A DNA stretch of 64,000 nt from Paractinoplanes lichenicola. GTDB taxonomy: Bacteria > Actinomycetota > Actinomycetes > Mycobacteriales > Micromonosporaceae. The stretch covers positions 248,001 to 312,000 of the forward strand of contig NZ_JAENHO010000010.1 of the NCBI RefSeq assembly GCF_016785085.1, in the 5' to 3' direction. The notes under the pieces were generated by a model, which saw only the letters and a list, made by a program, of their open reading frames with translations, ran no database searches and was not told where the DNA came from. The position numbers and the translations under genes are program-made. Shown here piece by piece: positions 59,503 through 64,000 of this stretch. Each line of letters starts with the position of its first letter. The stretch's first letter is position 1.

Positions 59503-60915
59503 CTACGTGTTCAGCGCGCCGTCGGCCCCCAGCGCGAGGATGACCAGCTCGCCGCGGTGGTCGGTGGCGGTCAGGCGCTGCTCGTCGAGGCGCTGCAGGG
59601 CCGCTATGCCGGCGCCGAACTCGCCCACGACGGCCGGTCCGACCGGCGGCCCGGTCCAGTCGATGGTCCACGAATAGAGACGGAACTCGTACGACGCGGC
59701 GACCACGACTGTCGTCTCGGGCGTGCCGAGCAGCGCGACCGTGCCCACCGGCTCGGGGGCGCGCAGCGTGATGCCGCGTTCCACGTCGTATCCGGCCGGG
59801 TCGAGCCGGGCCACCCGCACGGCCTGGTGGGCGGCCGAGACGACCACCCGGTCGGCCAGCGAGTCGATCGCCCCGACGCGCAGGTCGTGCTCGACGACGA
59901 TTGTGCGCTCGCCCCCGTGCGGCGGCCCGGCGGTCACGACCCGGCCGTCGGCGGCGAGCACGCCGTCGCGGAACGGGCGGGTCGGCGCGGGCAGGGCCGG
60001 CAGCGACAGCCCGGCGGTGAGCGGGGTGCCCGAGGTGGCGTCGAGCAGGTAGGGCCGCCCGGCGAACGTGGCGGTGGCCAGCACCGGGCCGCCGACCGCG
60101 AGCGAGCGGGTGCGGATCGTCGGGTCGGTCAGCCGCCAGTGGGGCCGGCTCGCCGAGTCGAGGGCGGTCACCGTCCCGTCGTACGCCCCGGTCAGCACGT
60201 GCCGCCCGTCGGCCGACCAGGTGACCGAGCGCAGCGGCGACTCCCCGGCGCGCAGGGTGCGGATCGGGTCGAGGTGGGCGTTGCGCAGCTCGATCGCGCC
60301 GTCGCGGCGGGCCAGGGCCAGCGTGCTCGCGTCGGGCGACCAGGCGCAGGCCTCGACGGCGGGGGCGGCCCGGCCGGCCAGGGGCGAGCGGTCCTGGGCG
60401 AGATCGCGAACGGCCACGAAGCCGTTGGCGCCGACCGTGGCGACCAGGCCGGCGGGGCTCACGTCGAGGCGCACGCAGTCGTCGAGCTCGCCCAGGTAGG
60501 TCTCGCCGAACGCCTGCCACACGGCCGCCCGGCCGTCGGCCAGCTGGCACAGCAGATGCTGGCCGTCGGGCATCCACGAGACGCCCGTGACGGCGGCCGG
60601 GTGCCCGCCGAGCACCTTCATCAGGTGGGGCGGGCGGTCGTCGACGACGCGCCACACGGCAGCCGTGCCGTCGGCCGAGCCGATCGCCAGCAGGTCGGAC
60701 GCGCCCGGGTTCCAGGACGCGGCGAGCACCGCCGAGCGATGGGCAAATTCGGTCATCGTGACAGGCCGGGAGGGGTCGCTGGTCTCCCGGACGGTGACCG
60801 TGCCGTCCTGCGTGCCGCTGGCCAGCCGACGGCCGTCGGCGCGGAAGGCAACGCAGCTGACCGGCGCTGCCTGCGTCGACGAGGTCCCGGGGTTCACGCG
60901 ACATATGCTGGACAT
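59503..60915 (-). CDS. WD40-repeat protein
   Basis: This roughly 470-residue soluble protein is made of WD40-like beta-propeller blades, for example VSCVAFRADGRRLASGTQDG, AAWNPGASDLLAIGSADGT-type units, AVTGVSWMPDGQHLLCQLAD, VEACAWSPDASTLALARRDG and RSVTWSADGRHVLTGAYDGT. Six to seven blades can be counted, but the later ones are worn. No kinase or other domain is fused. ATG 60915 is a tentative start. It is probably a scaffold for protein contacts; partners unknown. Confidence 0.75.
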   Translation of the reverse strand: MSSICRVNPGTSSTQAAPVSCVAFRADGRRLASGTQDGTVTVRETSDPSRPVTMTEFAHRSAVLAASWNPGASDLLAIGSADGTAAVWRVVDDRPPHLMKVLGGHPAAVTGVSWMPDGQHLLCQLADGRAAVWQAFGETYLGELDDCVRLDVSPAGLVATVGANGFVAVRDLAQDRSPLAGRAAPAVEACAWSPDASTLALARRDGAIELRNAHLDPIRTLRAGESPLRSVTWSADGRHVLTGAYDGTVTALDSASRPHWRLTDPTIRTRSLAVGGPVLATATFAGRPYLLDATSGTPLTAGLSLPALPAPTRPFRDGVLAADGRVVTAGPPHGGERTIVVEHDLRVGAIDSLADRVVVSAAHQAVRVARLDPAGYDVERGITLRAPEPVGTVALLGTPETTVVVAASYEFRLYSWTIDWTGPPVGPAVVGEFGAGIAALQRLDEQRLTATDHRGELVILALGADGALNT

Positions 60916-60970
60916 CGGAGCGCAACGAGTCAATACCGTAATCGGTCCTAAACGGTCTTCACTCGACGCT

Positions 60971-63900
60971 TTAAGGCACGAGCCGCAGTCCAAGCGATTC
61001 TACTCGACGGTAGGGTCGCGGCCCCGCGGAGGGCAGACTACCGATCGCCCGCTCGATCGCTTTGCGCAGCCGCGCCTCCTCGCCCGCCCGATCGCGATGC
61101 CACGCCGCGCCCCACACGCGGTGCAGCTGCCACCCCAGTCCGGTGAGGACCTCGCCAGCGAGCCGGTCCCGGTCGCGGGCCGAGCCGATCGAGCCGTACC
61201 GCGGCCCGTCGCACTCGATGCCCAGGATGTAACCGCCCGCGGGCGTCGGGTGCCGCACGCCCACGTCGACCCGGTAGCCGTCCAGGCCGATCCGGGCCCG
61301 CGCGCGATAACCCCACGAGCACACGGTCTCGAGCACCGACGCCACGAACGGGTCGGTGGCCGGGAGCCGGCCGGGCAGCGCCGCGGCGCCCCGCTCGGCG
61401 TAGTCCAGGTATGCGGCGAGGTGGCGTACGCCCTCATTGGCCGACTCCGGGATGTCGCGCGCGCGGACCGACGAGATGATCTCGACGCGGCGCCGGGCCC
61501 GGGTGATCGCCACGTTGAGCCGGCGCCACCCGTTGGCCTGGTTGAGCGCGCCGAAGTGGGTGGTGATCCGCCCCTGCTCGTCGCGCCCGTAGCCGATCGA
61601 GAAGATCATGACGTCGCGCTCGTCGCCCTGCACCGACTCGAGGCTCTTGACGAAGAACCCGGAGAGCCGGTCCCCGTCGAGCAACCGGTCCAGGCCCGGA
61701 TGGCGGACGGTCGCGCGGTCCAGGGCGGCCTCGATCGCCTCGGCCTGCGCCACCGAGAACGTGACCACGCCGTACGAGAGCTCGGGCCGGGTGGTCAGGC
61801 ACGAGACGATGCGCTCGGCGACCATCTCGGCCTCGACCGGGTTGTCCCGCTTGGTGCCGCGCCGATAGACGCCGCGGGCCGGGATGAGCTCGACCCCCGT
61901 CTCGGGATCGGCATTGGCGCCCGGGAAGGTTCGCAGCCGGCCCTCGTAGAACTGGTTGTTGGCGAACGCGATCAGCGCCTCGTGCCGGCTGCGGTAATGC
62001 CAGCCGAGCCCGCGTACGGGGAATTTGCCGCAGCCCTTGGCCAGCTCGAGGATGGACTGGAAGTCGTTGACGTCGCTGCCGTCGGCGTCGGTGTCCGTAC
62101 GGGTGAAGAACGAGGTGGGCGGCAACTGCCGGTCGTCGCCGGCCACGATCACGGCGCTCGCCCGATAGAGGCAGTTGATCGCGTCGGCCGGGGCGATCTG
62201 CGACGCCTCGTCAAAGACGACCACGTCGAACTCGAGGTCGGCCGGGAGGAACTGGCTCACCGCCAGGGGCGACATCAGGAAGCACGGCTTGCCGCTCTGC
62301 ACGGTCTGCCGGGTGCGCCCGATCAGATCCCGTACGGCTAAATGACGGGTCTCCTTCATCCCCTCGCGCCGCAGCAACATCACCTCGGCGGGCACCCGCG
62401 CCGCGGCCCGCCGCTGCTCGACCGCCGCCGCGATCGTGGCCGGGGCCTGCCCGGACAGTGCGGCGTCGAGCCCGCGGAACTCCTCGACCAGCCGGTCGCG
62501 TTCGAGGCCGCCGATGGGGTGCAGCCGGTCGTCGTCGCGGATCACTGCGTCGGCCCACGCCGCCAGCAGCGCCCGGTGCAGGGCCGGGCGCACCTGGTCG
62601 TCGGGCACCCCGGCGCTGACGGCGATCGCCTCCGTGGTGAGCACGCGCCGGGCCCGGTCGTACCCGAGCCACTGGTCCTGCCCGCCCGGATCGTCGAGCA
62701 GCCCGGTCAGCAGCGCGCCGTCGTAGTCGTCGGTCAGCTCGCCGACCTCGGCCCGTCGCTCCGGCGCGAACGCGGCGACGACGGCGTCCCGCGCGTCCTC
62801 CCACGCCCCGAAACGCTCGGTGAGGGCCGCGGCGCCGCCGTCCGAATGCAGCGCCGCGGCCTGCTCCCCGGTGAGCGGCCGGTCGATCCCCGACGTCAGC
62901 CGCCGGGCCGCCCGCGCCCACATCACCGCCTCTTCCAGTGCGTCGTCGTGCACGGCGGCCACGCCCAGGCCGGCCACCGCGGTCGCGTAGTCGTCGGCCA
63001 GCACCCGCTCCTCGTCGGCCGCCACCCGGCGCAGGCGGGCCAGCTGCCGGGCCTCCTCCAGCCCGGCATCGCGGCCGAGTGCCCGTGCGAAGGCGTGCAG
63101 CGCGGCGGCCACCTCGAGCAGCGGGCCGAGCCGGTCCCGGCGGCGGGCGGCGGCGTCCTGCGGGGTGTCCGCGGCCGACTCGCGCCGGGCCAGGGCGCGA
63201 ACCCGGGCCGCCGTACGGGCCAGGCGCGGGTCGGGCACGGGCCGGCAGAGCTGGTCGGCGACGGCCGGCAACGCGTCGGGCGGGGTGCGCCGCATGATCT
63301 CGCCCGCCAGGTGCAGGGCCTCGTGCAGCGGGGCGTCGCCGCGCCAATATCGGCCGAGCAGGGGTCCGTACTGCTGCTCGGCCGCGGCCCGCTCGCGCAG
63401 CGCCCGCTGCCAGGCCACCGCGGCCCCGACGTGGGCGACGGCCTCGGCGGGCGACACCGACGCGTGCGCGTGCGCGGCCACCGCGTCCCAGTCCCGCCGG
63501 TACGCCCCCAGCAGCTTGCGCAGCCCGCGGTGCTCGTGGGCGAGCCGGTCGGCCAGCTGCTCCACCGGCTGCTCGACGATCCCGTCACGGAACCAGCGCC
63601 GGCACTCGGCCTCGGCCGCGGTGACCGCCTCGGTGCAGCGGCGCAGGGCGGCCGCGGCCACCGACACCCCGGCCAGCACGCCCGGCCCGAACCAGAACGG
63701 CTCCGGCCGGTGGGGGCGGGCGGCCAGCTCGGCCAGCTCGGCGAAGCGGGTCAGGTCGGCGAACGTGACCACGGCGGGCAGGCCGAGCCGGGCCACCGTC
63801 GCGGCGGCCTCCGCGCGCAGCTCGTCGAGGGCGTCGGCCTCCCCGGCCAACCGGCGTACGGTCTCCTCGGCGCCGGCCGCGGTCAGCGTGGGCGGTTCGA

Positions 63901-64000
63901 TCGCCGGCGGGTCGAGGTCGGGCAGCTCGTGCCACTCGACGCCGGCCGCCTCGCGGACCGCGGCCCGGGCCCGGCGCGCGTCGGCCAGCCGGCGGGAGCG
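60971..64000 (-). CDS. Large SF1 helicase with C-terminal nuclease domain, 3' part
   Basis: The frame stays open to the right edge, so the N-terminus, including Walker A, is outside. About 1,009 residues are visible. Helicase motifs are DVVVFDEASQIAPADAINCL (Walker B), VIVAGDDRQLPPTSFF, GLGWHYRSRHEALIAFANNQ, ESVQGDERDVMIFSIGYG and NVAITRARRRVEII. After them comes a PD-(D/E)xK/Vsr-like nuclease segment, GYRVDVGVRH, ILGIECDGPRYGS, SARDRDRLAGEVLTGLGWQL, HRVWGAAW. This matches DUF4011-type helicase-nuclease proteins, some of which are implicated in antiphage defence. The defence role is inference. Confidence 0.8.
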   Translation of the reverse strand, partial: RSRRLADARRARAAVREAAGVEWHELPDLDPPAIEPPTLTAAGAEETVRRLAGEADALDELRAEAAATVARLGLPAVVTFADLTRFAELAELAARPHRPEPFWFGPGVLAGVSVAAAALRRCTEAVTAAEAECRRWFRDGIVEQPVEQLADRLAHEHRGLRKLLGAYRRDWDAVAAHAHASVSPAEAVAHVGAAVAWQRALRERAAAEQQYGPLLGRYWRGDAPLHEALHLAGEIMRRTPPDALPAVADQLCRPVPDPRLARTAARVRALARRESAADTPQDAAARRRDRLGPLLEVAAALHAFARALGRDAGLEEARQLARLRRVAADEERVLADDYATAVAGLGVAAVHDDALEEAVMWARAARRLTSGIDRPLTGEQAAALHSDGGAAALTERFGAWEDARDAVVAAFAPERRAEVGELTDDYDGALLTGLLDDPGGQDQWLGYDRARRVLTTEAIAVSAGVPDDQVRPALHRALLAAWADAVIRDDDRLHPIGGLERDRLVEEFRGLDAALSGQAPATIAAAVEQRRAAARVPAEVMLLRREGMKETRHLAVRDLIGRTRQTVQSGKPCFLMSPLAVSQFLPADLEFDVVVFDEASQIAPADAINCLYRASAVIVAGDDRQLPPTSFFTRTDTDADGSDVNDFQSILELAKGCGKFPVRGLGWHYRSRHEALIAFANNQFYEGRLRTFPGANADPETGVELIPARGVYRRGTKRDNPVEAEMVAERIVSCLTTRPELSYGVVTFSVAQAEAIEAALDRATVRHPGLDRLLDGDRLSGFFVKSLESVQGDERDVMIFSIGYGRDEQGRITTHFGALNQANGWRRLNVAITRARRRVEIISSVRARDIPESANEGVRHLAAYLDYAERGAAALPGRLPATDPFVASVLETVCSWGYRARARIGLDGYRVDVGVRHPTPAGGYILGIECDGPRYGSIGSARDRDRLAGEVLTGLGWQLHRVWGAAWHRDRAGEEARLRKAIERAIGSLPSAGPRPYRRVESLGLRLVP

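Noticed and set aside
58684..60951. 755-codon open frame on the plus strand
   Set aside because: It is a shadow across the YrdC-type and WD40 genes, with no recognisable domain.

Overview
The window is very GC-rich, uses many GTG starts, and carries an actinomycete integrative and conjugative element (AICE), glcDEF, an F420/deazaflavin-type oxidoreductase, CelR/CebR-type operators and many leaderless-looking promoters (TANNNT about 6-7 nt before the start codon). This points to a soil actinomycete; a Micromonosporaceae/Actinoplanes-like host is my best guess but is inference. All functions below come from motif recognition; no database was searched.

Left chromosomal part (1-20.7 kb): the 3' end of a membrane protein; a divergent pair of riboflavin-type genes (RibD-like reductase and GTP cyclohydrolase II); a PAS-SpoIIE-HATPase-STAS regulator; recQ behind two perfect DnaA boxes; a lipoprotein; a PhnB-like protein; pyruvate phosphate dikinase; a module of HExxH metallopeptidase, MAB_1171c-like membrane protein, XRE regulator and cytochrome P450; a lipoprotein; the glycolate oxidase operon glcD-glcE-glcF; and small genes (membrane protein, VOC protein, deazaflavin-dependent nitroreductase, GNAT).

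Central element (20,766-35,715): a roughly 14.9-kb AICE bounded by a 31-bp direct repeat. It has a hairpin-rich noncoding left end, an AT-richer cargo gene, a leftward Nudix/PP2C-like/GntR operon, and a long rightward operon. The rightward operon encodes a membrane protein, SSB, FtsK-type ATPase, small membrane proteins, a Pycsar-effector-like protein, a SpdB-like protein, a DUF4031-like protein, a RepSA-like initiator, Xis and a tyrosine integrase. The attachment site is not in a tRNA gene. It lies in the last codons of a family 11 rhamnogalacturonan lyase gene, whose conserved C-terminal motif is rebuilt by the element. The displaced original tail and its strong terminator remain at the left end.

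Right chromosomal part (35.7-64 kb): the CBM2-PL11 lyase and a divergent CBM2-SGNH esterase share two CelR/CebR-type operators exactly 50 bp apart, so plant cell-wall sugars probably control them. Then follow an FG-GAP-type membrane protein, a monooxygenase, an IclR regulator divergent from an alcohol dehydrogenase/amidohydrolase pair, an MMPL transporter, smpB, a luciferase-like oxidoreductase, an orphan sugar-binding lipoprotein, a zinc-ribbon SDR, a frameshifted small gene, two odd tRNA-like genes, a VapBC-type toxin-antitoxin pair, two divergent genes sharing one symmetric -10 element, a succinate-semialdehyde-type dehydrogenase, a SnoaL-like protein divergent from a TetR regulator with a clear operator, a 3-hydroxyisobutyrate-dehydrogenase-like protein, a YrdC/Sua5 protein, a WD40 protein, and the C-terminal part of a large helicase-nuclease running off the right edge.
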